Assembly (NCBI GenBank): GCA_946894095.1
Contig: OX335644.1
Location: 19,697,595-19,761,594 of the forward strand
Length of the DNA: 64,000 nt
Direction: 5' to 3'
Source of the DNA: Incurvaria masculella
Lineage: Eukaryota; Arthropoda; Insecta; Lepidoptera; Incurvariidae
The notes below the pieces were generated by a model. The model worked only from the letters and a program-made list of their open reading frames with translations. It did no database searches and was not told the origin of the DNA. Shown here in pieces: positions 1 to 11,300 of this stretch. Positions within the stretch are counted from its first letter, which is position 1. Each line of letters starts with the position of its first letter. Position numbers and translations under genes: made by a program.

Positions 1-749
1 ATTTTGTCAGATATTACATTTAGAGCTGTAAGCGCACGTGTGAGCGGCGCGTGACGCAGCATGTTGGTCCGCGAGGAGGGCAGCGCGAAGTGAGGGTGAG
101 AGCGCACGCGACTGTAATTGTCTGGGGCGAACAGATTAACACTCTCTAGCACTGAAAAATTTTGCGCGTGTCCTATTACTAATTTAAACACATATTTTGT
201 TAACGCAACATTTCGGCGTACTTCTAGTAACTGGTATCCCACCATTCCTAAAATAAATTTTGTTGGATATGTATTCGGATAAATCGGATAAAAACCATAA
301 TTCTTTTTATAAAGGAACCTCAAAAACTTTTTTTGCACTCTTTCAAGCATGGCAGTATATTTAGCCTCATGAGGGTTCCATATCATTCCGTTGGATTCTA
401 GCTTGCTTCTCACAAATGTGTTGTACAGGATCTTTACTGCATCTGTACTGCGCAAATGGTATGCTTGTCTCAATACAAAACCCAGGGTCCGAAAGGAGCT
501 TTTGCATAGTTTGTCGATGTGATCATGAAAAGACAATTTGGTGTCCATGATAACACCTAAGTCTTTCTGACTTGTCACTCTCGAAAGCAAGACATCACCA
601 AGTCGATATTGGTATTGAATAGGCTCTCTGGAGCGACTCAATGTCAATATAGTTCTTCCATAATATGGCAAAATTTCCAAAACGTTGACAAGAGTGGCAT
701 GCACATTTTCATTTAATTTTATTTTATATCTTATCCATAGGTAGGATAC
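1..749 (-). pseudogene. Non-LTR retrotransposon reverse transcriptase, C-terminal part (runs off window)
   Basis: Reading the minus strand from about 749 down to base 1 gives one frame of about 249 codons with no stop, bounded upstream by stops near 752-771 and leaving the window still open. The translation has hallmarks of the end of a jockey-like LINE polymerase: QKDLGVIMDTKLSFHDHI (thumb region), then a VRSKLES-IWNPHE segment, a VQKKFLRFLY segment, and a tail of SR-RSHPHF-LPSSRTNM-R-PLTRAL type. These families copy their RNA by target-primed reverse transcription. The missing N-terminal part suggests the usual 5' truncation, or the frame may continue in another exon. The family is assigned from motif memory; the clade is inference. 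Confidence 0.8.
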
Positions 750-948
750 CTAAACTTGGACACGTTATCAATCTTTCGGTTCGAGAAGAGCCGACATACA
801 AGTTTCATTAATCAAATAATTAAATATTTTGTTGCCCCATTTTTAATACTAACGCTCACAATTTTGAGTAGTTATGCACAACTAAAAATGTCGCCGATAC
901 TATATTTTTATGTGTGTGTAAGTGTAATATATCACATTTACAGATATC

Positions 949-3900
949 ATGGAGCCCATTTGTGAGATATTGGTGAAGTTGGAGCCCCACGACGTAGCCT
1001 CCGACACAGAGACGATGCAGAGTGACGAGGGGGATGCAGCGGGTGAGAGCAAAGAGGCAGAGCATCGGACCAAGGAGACCGCGTCGGCCGATGAGGAAAC
1101 CATGGAGATTGAGCTGGACCCGTCCATTTACCAGCAGAGGGAGTGAGTTGGACATGGATTGTTGTTGCATTCGAAAAGAACTCAAACCACTTAACGCCTT
1201 TAAAGTCGGTTCAAAAAGTAAAATTTTAAATCAATGTTAGAGCCCATTCGCAATAGGCTGTGTGCATTAAACTAAAAAAACAACAAGAAGCGCCAACAGA
1301 GTTAAACATCATACAAGTGATTGTTTCAACTCGTTTTTCCCTCTAGCCTATGGTGTCGCCTTCATGATTTTTTTATTTTCCCGCTCTCAGCTATAATTTT
1401 TAATCAGCAAACGTTTTGCCATTTAAATTATACATAAAATACTTAAATTACTATTTATAACCAAACATAAAATTTAAATATTGAATTAACACACAAAACA
1501 TTATGCAAATCAGGTATTTTAAAATTGCAACTTTCGTATTAATCCTCATCTCAGAGATTTTTTTCTTAACCTGGTATCACTCAGTTATCCGTCCCATTCT
1601 GTTGCATGAGAGCGAGAGTGACCTAAATAGGAAAATCATGTAGGCTAGAAAGGGGCGCGCACTTGTCTGAGAGAACACCATTCTCGGGTGAACGCGTTGC
1701 ACACACACTCACCACAAATGCATGACTGACAGAGACCTATAGTGAAGACTTCATAAGATATACGTATGCTAAAAAGAGATACCGGCTGTTCCGATAGTTC
1801 TGTAGTTCAATGTCGGATGTCACGATAACGACACCGCGCCGTACGCCATACTTGCTACACATATCACCATAATACAACGCCATTTGATAAAATTTTGATA
1901 GGAAACCTGCGATATGTGATTCCATCTTCCTTCTTGGGTTTCCCGTAATCGTTTTTACATATTTACACTACAATCGACGGCATAATTCTTCCTTTCTTCT
2001 ACCATAGAGTAGCACCTATACAATCGGCAAACACGTGCATACGCCGTGACGGGTGTATCGAAACTGACAGCTCAGGTACTCTAAATTGTTTGAATTAGAG
2101 TACCTGACTTGACACGCAGGGGAAAGCTCAGAAAGGATCTAAATATTTTTAAATATTGATGGCTGTGTGATTTTGTGCTGTGTGGGTTCCGGTACGTCAA
2201 AAGTATACAATTAAGCTCACTGTTTTTATTCCTATGCATGTCGTAAGAGCTGATTAAGGGATTTGTCGTTTGTGGTTCAGATTCCATACTAAACTATAGA
2301 TTCCTTACTTACTAGGTTGTAGGGTTAATCCCGCCTCGGTTGGTACCATGGCAATGAAAATTGTCCGTGTTTTCCATCCAGTTCTTTTTTTATGTAACTG
2401 GAGGGCTAATACCAAACTGACCGTGAGGCCAGTACCTTCCTTATATTGCTCGGCTACATTGAACTGCATGGAAAACACGGACAATTTTTCATTGCATTAG
2501 TGCGCGGATTATTTTTCTTTTTGTATGGTTAGTCCTGTGCTAATCCTGTATGAAGTTTTCACAGGTTCACTCTGAATACGAGGTAGATCTAAATGCTACT
2601 GCCCACAATTAATTGGCAGAACAGTTTAAGACAAAGAACAAAGTACATGATAAACAGCAACCCTCAATGTAAATGGATTAAATATAGGAATTACTTAACC
2701 TACAAAGTTGGTAATACGATAATATATATAGTACTAGCTGAGGTACCCGGCTCCGCTCGGGTCAATGTTGTTTCGGATTGATTTCGGGCTGATGAAAGAT
2801 GGTCGAAGGCCCAATGAACATTTACCATATTCATTTCATGTCTAGTTCAATGTAGTTGCGTTAAAATGAAGGGAATGTCCTGGCATGGTACCTTGTCCCT
2901 TCTGAAATGCGCTCTCACTGACTAATATCATGACAATACACAACTACATAACCATTAACGCTATATCTACTCCCAGGGTCATGGAAACTGTCACGACTCC
3001 CCCGCGCCGGGCGCGACGTGTCAAACGAATCTCTTTAGAGGAGTTCCGCAAGCTGCAAGGTCACCGCCTAGAGCAGGGCCCGCCGTACGACTGTCCGTTC
3101 TGCGACCGGAAGCTGTACAGCGTCGACACCTTCCGCACCCACCTCCCCGGGCACAAAATGGCGAAGAACTACTCGTGCGAGGTCTGCCAGAAGAAATTCG
3201 CCGTAGCGAAGTCACTGAAGATACACATGAGGAGCCACACCGGCGACCGGCCGTTCCCGTGCGCGCTCTGCGAGAAGAAGTTCAAGGAGAGTGGCTCGCT
3301 TGCGAAACACATGTTGACTCACACGGGGGACAAGCCCTTTCAGTGTGATATATGTGGTAAGACTTTTTAGTGTTCTTCTTCAGTTGTGTGCGTTGAATGG
3401 GCATTTTATTATGGAACCTGTCATGAAAGGATAATACCACGCAACTATCGTCATTATATTAGCCCAATAAACTAAATTTCCGAAGAAATTAGGTTAAGGC
3501 CTATGCCAGGACCTTCTCTTTATGAGCACGGCTACACTGAATTGGATGGAAAACGCAGACTATTATTAATTGCCGCTTTAACCATAGTTTGGTGTAGTTA
3601 TTTGCATCCATTGGATGACAATGGGTTCAAATACTCGCCCCGGTCATGCACTACTTACTTATCTTTCTGAGTTGGTTAACTGTATTTCATTACGAATTCC
3701 AGCTGTTCCATGGTTCGAAGCCCATGTAAAACTGTAGGTCCCATTCCCCTACTAGGTGGTAGGGTTAAGCTCGCTCGGGTTGGTACCACCGCATTGGATG
3801 GCCGGCAATGAAAAATTGTCCATGTTCTCCATCCAGGTCAGTGTAGCCATTCTCATAAATGGAACTAACTCCTTTGGGAATGTGGTGTATTGGGCTCTTA

Positions 3901-6491
3901 TCATGGTGGTAGTTGTGTGGTATTAACCATCCGTATCGGGTTCCATAAAGTTATATAGATCATTCCTCAAGTCGCATAATGGCATACTTTAATGTTCCAG
4001 AGAAAACATTTGCGCGCGCCACCTCGCTAACAATTCACATACGTTGGCACCGCGGCGAAAAACCATACGTGTGCGAGCTCTGCGACAGGCGCTTCACGGA
4101 GAGCAAATCTCTGCAGCGACATGGCGTCACCCACTCCAAGGACACGCCGTTCCAGTGCAAATACTGCGAGGAGAAGTTCAAATCCAAGGACGCGTGGAAG
4201 GAACATGTTCTGAAGCATTCCGGCGGGTACCCGTACGAGTGTTTGATTTGTGATGAGGGCTTCGAAACGTTAAAGCTTCTGAGAAGGCACAATGCCGTGC
4301 ATGTTGGCGATAAACACCTGTGCAACTACTGTTCGAAGGAGTTCACCTTCAAGTCGTCATTGAGGGCTCATATAAAGCAACACACTGCGGTGAAGCCGTA
4401 CCAGTGTAAATATTGCGATAAGGGTTTCAAATCGAACAAGAGAATGAAGTCCCATATCGAAACGCACGAGTATGTGGCATCTGTACAAAGGTGAGAATTG
4501 TTTAAACTATGTTGAACCCAGGGCTGGATTCTAGGGCCAGGGCACCCAGTGCAGTAGAATTCGGATACGACATAGGGCATGGGAAAAATAATGTTTCTTT
4601 GAGTGACAGAAAATTTGTATCCTCAATGACAATATTATTGCTTTTTTACATAACATAAAATTATAATACATAGAATGATATTCGATTGATTTGACCTTTA
4701 AACTATTAGACTTGGTGTCAGCAAACTTAGTTCTCCCTCGGGAATTCAATTACATTCTTGTACGGTGGCAGCCAAAGTGCATTCCAAACCAAGAAAATCT
4801 AAGGTAAGTTAAAATCCTACTGTAAGGTGTGCCTTCCTGCTCAACTCCACATACTAACATTGAAAGATCGTGTGCATATTTCTTTTTGGAGATACAAAAT
4901 TTTACTCAAAACAGCTTTTTTAATCGGGATTGTAAAATAGTATATAGTTTCTAAGTCTAGGTCCAAAATTTCGATTTTTTGGCGCGCTTTATAAAAGTTA
5001 GCCATCAAGCCTAGCTTGTTCCATGAAGTTCTAAAATAAATTTGGTTTTTGTTTGATTATTGACTACAGCATTTGTGATTTAATTTTAGCTAGTAAATAA
5101 TTCTTTTTTAAATCTAACCAAATCAATCACTGTTCACACTGTCTACTGACTATTTGCATCCTCATCACAAAGACTGTCTTTTTCTTTTAAACAGAGGTTT
5201 GAGAGCGCAATAGCACGATTTTGTACCTTGCCCACGAATAAGTTCATCCTGTTGGAAAGGGCCCTCTACAAATATAAAAAATATATAATGTAAAAATTAG
5301 ATTAGGCCGGCGGCGCTATTATGAGTGTATGGCAATGATTGAGATTAGGCCGGCGCTATCATCAGTGTATGGATTACATTAGACCGGCGCTATCGTCAGT
5401 GTATGGAAAATTAGATTAGAACGGCACTATCGTCAGTGTATGGAATGTAATTAGGCCAGTGCTATCGTCAGTGTATGGAAATTTAATTAGGCCGGCGCTA
5501 TTGTCAGGGAATGGAAATTAGATTGGACCGGCTCTATCGCCAGTGCATGGAATTGATTAGGCCGGCGCTAACTGGAGTGTATGGCAATTAGATTAGGCCG
5601 GCGCTATCTCAGTGTATGGCTCTTCACTTAAAAGTGGCCGCAACTATATGGATGAGTTTCGGCCGCCAATCTTGTCCTTAATCAATATGCATCGGGGTTT
5701 TTGAAGCTGTAGGTGCGGGGAATATGCAACCCCTCTTTTGGTGGGTTGTTGGATGGAGTTGAACTAGAAAGGTGCAAGTAGACTTGAGCAAGGAACGTTC
5801 TTCAGAAGTGAGGGTTTGCTTGAATGTTGAAGTAAGGCCGTTTAAGTTGGTGTTGGTGATATCACATTAGTTCTCAATATTGACAAGGAATGTGATATTA
5901 CATGGGTATTTTTTAACCAATCATTGAAAACGATCAACAAAACGAAGAATCGAGATGATCCTGGCTTTAGTTAAGACGATATTTTTTAAATTAAGAAAAT
6001 CAATAACCTCGGAGTAAAATCTACCTTTTAAGCGGATTTAACCGTTTTTATTTAAAAACCACACTTTTTTCAGTGTTTTGACACAAACCCTGGAACCTGT
6101 GTCTGCCAAGCCACTGTCTTCGACTCGGAAAGCCTCAAAAAAGGCGAGCCCGAAAGCAGACGGAGCACCACCGCGAAGGAAGAGAGGCGGCCCGAAGAAG
6201 CACAAATTCCAACAGAACGAGGACAAGACGTACACGTGTCCCACCTGCGCGAAAGTGTTCCCCACGGCGCATTCCCTGACGATACACTCGCGGATCCACT
6301 CGGGCGACAAGCCCTTCCAGTGCATCGAGTGCGGCAAGAGGTTCATCACGAGCAGCAAGCTCAAGCGGCATCACACGACGCACACGGGCGAGCGGCCGTT
6401 CCCGTGCGACGTGTGCGGCAAGTGCTTCTCCCGTCCGAGCTTTGTGAGGACTCACATGAAAGTGCATATGAAGGGATCTGACTTTTGCTAG
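949..6491 (+). CDS. C2H2 zinc-finger protein, 12 fingers, 4 exons
   Basis: Exons 949-1142, 2977-3356, 4001-4490 and 6074-6491 join in frame (phases 2, 1, 2; 1482 nt, 493 aa), each with GT donor and AG acceptor. The ATG at 949 lies just after an acceptor-like TTTACAG, so a 5' UTR exon probably exists upstream. The first about 65 residues are acidic. Nine C2H2 fingers follow (first YDCPFC, ninth YQCKYC), then a lysine/arginine-rich linker that looks like a nuclear localisation signal (PPRRKRGGPKK), then three fingers joined by HTGE/HSGDKP linkers. Finger 4 is created by splicing across intron 2 (CDIC|EKTF), which supports that junction. Such proteins are usually nuclear DNA-binding transcription factors; the target is unknown and no ZAD, KRAB or BTB domain is visible. 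Introns hold SINE and MITE remnants. Confidence 0.88.
2300..2500. mobile_element. SINE remnant, two fragments head to head
   Basis: A sense piece of the shared SINE body (GTAGGGTTAATCCCGCC, then TCCGTGTTTTCCATCCAG) is followed at about 2388 by an antisense piece ending in GGAAAACACGGACAATTTTT. It lies in intron 1 of the zinc-finger gene. Confidence 0.6.
3425..3955. mobile_element. tRNA-headed SINE, antisense and sense copies joined
   Basis: An antisense body (about 3425-3600) abuts a sense copy (about 3625-3955). The sense copy starts at a box-B-like GGTTCAAATACTCGCCCC, continues through the GTGCATTTCGTTACGAATGC-type region, and ends with the GTGTGGTATTAACCATCC tail. It lies in intron 2 of the zinc-finger gene. 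Confidence 0.65.
4823..5268. mobile_element. Diverged copy of the GGTGGCCC TTAA-type MITE
   Basis: It aligns by eye along its length with the better copies at 16827 and 42877 (shared blocks include the dinucleotide-rich middle and the GAGAGCGCAATAGCACGATT end), but both termini are eroded. It is an old insertion in intron 3 of the zinc-finger gene. Confidence 0.6.
5295..5625. repeat. Minisatellite, about nine units of about 35-37 bp
   Basis: Units follow the pattern ATTAGGCCGGCGCTATC, a short spacer, then AGTGTATGGAA, with unit-to-unit substitutions and small length changes. It lies in intron 3 of the zinc-finger gene; no coding frame runs through it. Confidence 0.85.
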
Positions 6492-6910
6492 ATCATTTTT
6501 ATCGTTTAAGTGTATTTTTTTAAATATTTTTTGGGATTTTGTGGATCAAGTTAGAATTACCTAAATATTTGCAAAAGCAAGACATGACTGCGGTTTGTAA
6601 ATAGCTAAAGCTCAACCAACCTTGCTTTTTTTCCGGTTATGTCAATAGTAATAATTGTGAATTGTGTTTTAAGGTCTCTTACCTCTCAAAGCTAGAGAGG
6701 TCTAAAAAATGTTATAAATGTTTTACAATTTTAAGATAGTGGTTGAGATAATGCGTAATGAATACTGAAAAAATAATTGTATCCATGTAAATGTTATTTG
6801 TCCATTCATTTTCACCTCAGTGGCTCATTCTGCACACGCTCTATGAAAATGTGAAACCGGTCTTCAATTTATAATTACAATTAGGTGATTTTTCTTTTCG
6901 CATCAAATAG

Positions 6911-7019
6911 GCACACGACGCACACGGGCGAGCGGCCGTTCCCGTGCGACAAGTACTTCTCCTGTCCGAGCATCGTGAGGACTCACATGAAAGTGCATAT
7001 GAAGGGGCCTGATTGCTAG
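6911..7019 (+). pseudogene. Duplicated, altered copy of the zinc-finger gene's last finger (possible alternative 3' exon)
   Basis: This stretch repeats the end of the preceding gene from THTGERPFPC to the TAG stop. Nine bases (the codons VCG) are deleted, so the finger loses its second cysteine; a new cysteine appears in SCPS. It is preceded by a pyrimidine-containing stretch ending in AAATAG, and joining 4490 to 6911 keeps the frame to the stop. It is therefore either a dead partial duplication or an alternative terminal exon that would replace the last three fingers with one atypical one. Confidence 0.5.
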
Positions 7020-7989
7020 ATTATTTTTATTGTGAAAGGGTGGAGTGCACAATATCTAAGGGTAAAAACAAAATTAAAATCGAATTTAACCACGGGTAGC
7101 TGTCAAAAGGCAATTTGGTGGTGTTAATACTAAGTTGCCAGTCGACAAAACCGATTTTAATTAAAATGCTTGCCATACACGGTCAAGAAGCTGGATTGCA
7201 CTTAAATGTTGGGTATTTTTTGCGGCTTTGAATCCAATATACCAAAAAAAACTTCTGGACTCTACGCGGACATTTACACACATCAGCTGTTCAGCTAGCA
7301 CTATACTTATGTTTGACCACGGAAAATCGAGTGGTTATAGTTGGTATTAGGTTGTGACGTCATTTTCGGGTTGTGCATGCCAATATTCGCCTGAATTGGA
7401 CAGCAGTTTATTAATTGGGCAGCATTAATGTGATTAACCGGAGATTGTGCACTTCAGCCTGAGTGTATTTTTTACTATATTTTTTATTGTGACCTTGTGG
7501 ATCAAGTTAAAGTTACTATATTAAAATCTTAAAAAACATGCAACAAGGAGGCATTGATTACGGGACAGATTGTAGGAGAATCCCAAATTATAGGTGTGCA
7601 GCAGGTGCCGTAATTGGAAGATGCAATAACCGCGAATGGTATGTTAACATCTTTGTTTTTCAATGACTAATTGTTCCATGTGGTCATTTATGTTTTTTAA
7701 TTTTTTCTCTTTCTTGGAGTCTTTGTAAATACGAAATTCTGGGAGTACAATGGTTATTTGTTTAATTTTATCATCTGATCCTATTCTCATCAAATTTCGA
7801 TGGACCAGGAGAATTCGTCAGCCTATGTAGTCCTGGGTCACTCGATTCACTGATTGTCAAAACCACAAATCAGCTGATGAGTTTGAGTCGCCATTTTGTT
7901 CATGTACCCGTAGTACCATGTAGCTGCTCAAAAATGTTAGACCATTTTCCTTTAGCACAATTCTATCGTTTAAATCAAGAGAGCTAAAA

Positions 7990-8060
7990 GGTAATAAATA
8001 AAACAACACCTCGTATTTTTATTTGTCCATAACCAAATGTACAGTTGAAAACATTTATTT
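7990..8060. promoter_or_regulatory. Candidate poly(A) signals of two convergent genes
   Basis: AATAAA occurs on the plus strand at 7993-7998, and on the minus strand at 8018-8023 and 8054-8059. These lie between the zinc-finger gene (plus) and the aldo-keto reductase (minus stop codon at 8334-8336). The minus-strand signals sit about 280 bp past the reductase stop, a plausible 3' UTR length. The plus-strand one would need a 1-1.5 kb UTR. Motif-only evidence. Confidence 0.35.
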
Positions 8061-8333
8061 TTAAGAAAAAAATAACAGTTCTCCTTGAGACAATTAACTG
8101 AAAAATCAACAAGAAATTAAACAAAATATAAACAACAACAGTCCGACCTAACAACAGTCACTTTTGTAATAGAATAAAAAATAAAAATATATGTTCATTG
8201 TTTTTTAAGGCTTCGCCTCTCGGCACTGACAAGTTACACCACATTTTACTTCCTTATCTACAACCAAAATTGTTTGAGTGAAATGTCTTGTACTTTGAGG
8301 GTAGGAGCCGCTTGTAACGTTAAGAAAAATAAA

Positions 8334-11300
8334 TTAAAACTCGACCTTCTCGAACGGGTGATACTTGTGTCCGTGACATCTGAAATTATAAGAACAAAAA
8401 AACATTACCAAACTGTAAATCATGTCATTAAGAACGGCCCGTAAGCTATGCTCCCCATACAAACGTAGTTTACTAATCATTTGGAAACCGCTATTCCAAT
8501 GAAATTGATATTTAATATCTAATATCAGGTAACAAATATCTGTGTCTGCATGCTTTTGTTTTTTTGAAAAATCCAAACCGAATGAAATGAAAGCAAAAAG
8601 AAAATCTTCATACGAATTTTGTTTTCTCTGTGGGTTGACCCAGAATACATTTACTGAAAAAACAAAGGCATGCAGACACAGATATTTGTAGCCTAATATT
8701 AGATACCAAATATCAAGTAAGTTGGAACAGTGGTTTTCAAATTATTAGTAAACTACATTTGTATGGGAGGCGAAATTTTCAGGTGCTTACGGGCCGACCT
8801 TAAGAACGGCCCGTAAGCAATGCTCCCCATGCAAACGTAGTTTACTAATCATTTGAAAAACACTGTTCCGATTTGCTTGATATTTATTATCTAATATTCT
8901 ACAATAAATATCTGTGTCTGCACGTTTTTGTTTTGCTGAAAAATCTTAAGCAAGTCAAATAACAGGCGAGAGAAAATCTTCATACAAATTTTCTTTTCTC
9001 TGTTGTGTGACACAGGATACATTTTTAGAAAAAACAAACACTTGCAGACAAAGATATTTGTTGCCTGATATTAAGTTCCAAATATCAAGCAAATTGGAAT
9101 AGTGGTTTTCAAATGATTAGTAAACTACGTTTGTATGGAGAGCGTAATTTTCTGATGCTTACGGGCCCACCTTAATCTCTAACACTGCATTCCGAAATGT
9201 GTATATTGCGGAGAATTCACAATGTATGCGTACACAACCGTTCCGAATTGCTTATTTTTACTCCTGTGAACGTCATTTTGACATAAAGGAAGTGACTCTA
9301 GACTGCACACAGATCGTACAAAGCGCTCACGGTGGTCATCGAGCTATCATTAAGCGTTTTTCTGTAGTTCTCTGATCATGTGAACTTATATTCTGAAATA
9401 ACGAAGGCTTTTCACCGTTTGTTAGTCTAGTATACAAATCTCGGCCTGGAATAACCACTCTCGAGATATACAAGGCATTTTCGAGATAGTTAGGTTAGGC
9501 TCTGACACATATGTCTGCTCAAATTCGTTCCGATTTGATATCGTGCGATTGTGGCTATGAGCAGTGATATCAATTCGGAACACAAGTATTCACTGTATTC
9601 GCTTTCTCTGCGATATTTGCAATGTACGCATTTCGGAATGCAGGGTAACATTCAACCTTCCATGTCCAGTTTATTATAAAAATATGAATGCTTCCCAAGT
9701 TGTTAGATCGCACACTCACTCGGTGACGGGCACGAAGCGGCCGTTGCGATCGAAGCTGGTGATGAGCTTCAAGTCCTCCGGCGACAGCTTGAAGTCGAAC
9801 ACGTCGAAGTTCTGAGCGATGCGCGCCTTGTTCACCGACTTGGGGATCACGATCATGCCGCGGTCAATCGCATACCTGGAAACAGAAGAACCGCAATGAT
9901 CGCACACAGCTTCAGTGTGGAGTTACATGCCAAGAAGTTAAATTTGACAATGGTGCATTAGTGGTGTTACTTGCTTGGTTTTTTGTTTAACTTCCGATTA
10001 ACGGGAAGGCGAGGGCTTGCGCCATAAAGCCAAGGGCGAGCCCATTGACTTATATATTACTTCGTAAGGACCCGGTCAACGCGCACGACTAATGGCACCA
10101 GTACGTTGGCCCTAAAATATTCGTTTTAGGGCCAACGCGACTCAGTCGTCTGTGGACCACTGCAGAGTGATGTTGAGTCGTGAAAATGCCCTTGTTGCGT
10201 AGTAAAAGGATGCATAAAATACGATACGAAAGTTACAAAGACACATGTTAAGTAACACATCGATAAGTAAACTCAGATAATATTTTTTTCTGTTAAACAA
10301 TTGAATAATTGCATTTTCAATCGATAATTTCATTAACTACCAAAACGTCATAAGCGGGCAATTGACGCCATGCCGCGCGTCGCACGTGTAGGTGAATTAA
10401 CCTTGTACGGGCGTCTTTCTCATTCTGGTAATCAAAGATTTTTTTAATATGATCTATCATGTGACCACTCAATGTAATCGTCCCGACCTGATCTACCTGC
10501 CTGTCATGTCAAAATTTGTTTTCGTTATATCTTGGGAAACACTGGTCATAGACCTATCATGCGACCACTCAATGTAATCGTCCCGACCTGATCTACCTGC
10601 GTGTCCTGTCAAAATTTGTTATCGTTATATCTTGGGAAACACTGGTCGTAGACCCATCATGCGACCACTCAAAGTAAACGTCCCGACCTGATCTACCTGC
10701 CTGTCATGTCAAAATTTGTTCTCGTTGTATCTTGGGAAACACTGATCGAACACCCATCATGCGACCCATCAAAGTAAACGTCCCGACCTGATCTACCTGC
10801 CTGTCATGTCAAAATTTGTTCTCGTTGTATCTTGGGAAACACTGATCGTAGACCCATCATGCGACCACTCAAAGTAAACGCCCAGACCTGATCTAACTAT
10901 CTGGAATGTCAAAATTTGTTTTCGTTATATCTTGGGAAACACTGGTCGTAGACCCATCATGCGACCACTCAAAGTAAACGTCCCGACCTGATCTACCTGC
11001 CTGTCATGTCAAAATTTGTTCTCGTTGTATCTTGGGAAACACTGATCGTAGACCCATCATGCGACCACTCAAAGTAAACGCCCAGACCTGATCTAACTAT
11101 CTGGAATGTCAGAATTTGTTTCCCAAGATACAACGAGAACAAATTTTGACATGACAGGCAGGTAGATCAGGTCGGGGCGTTTACTTTGAGTGGTCGCATG
11201 ATAGGTCTACGATCAGTGTTTCCCAAGATACAACGAGAACAAATTTTGACATTCCAGATAGTTAGATCAGGTCTGGGCGTTTACTTTGAGTGGTCGCATG

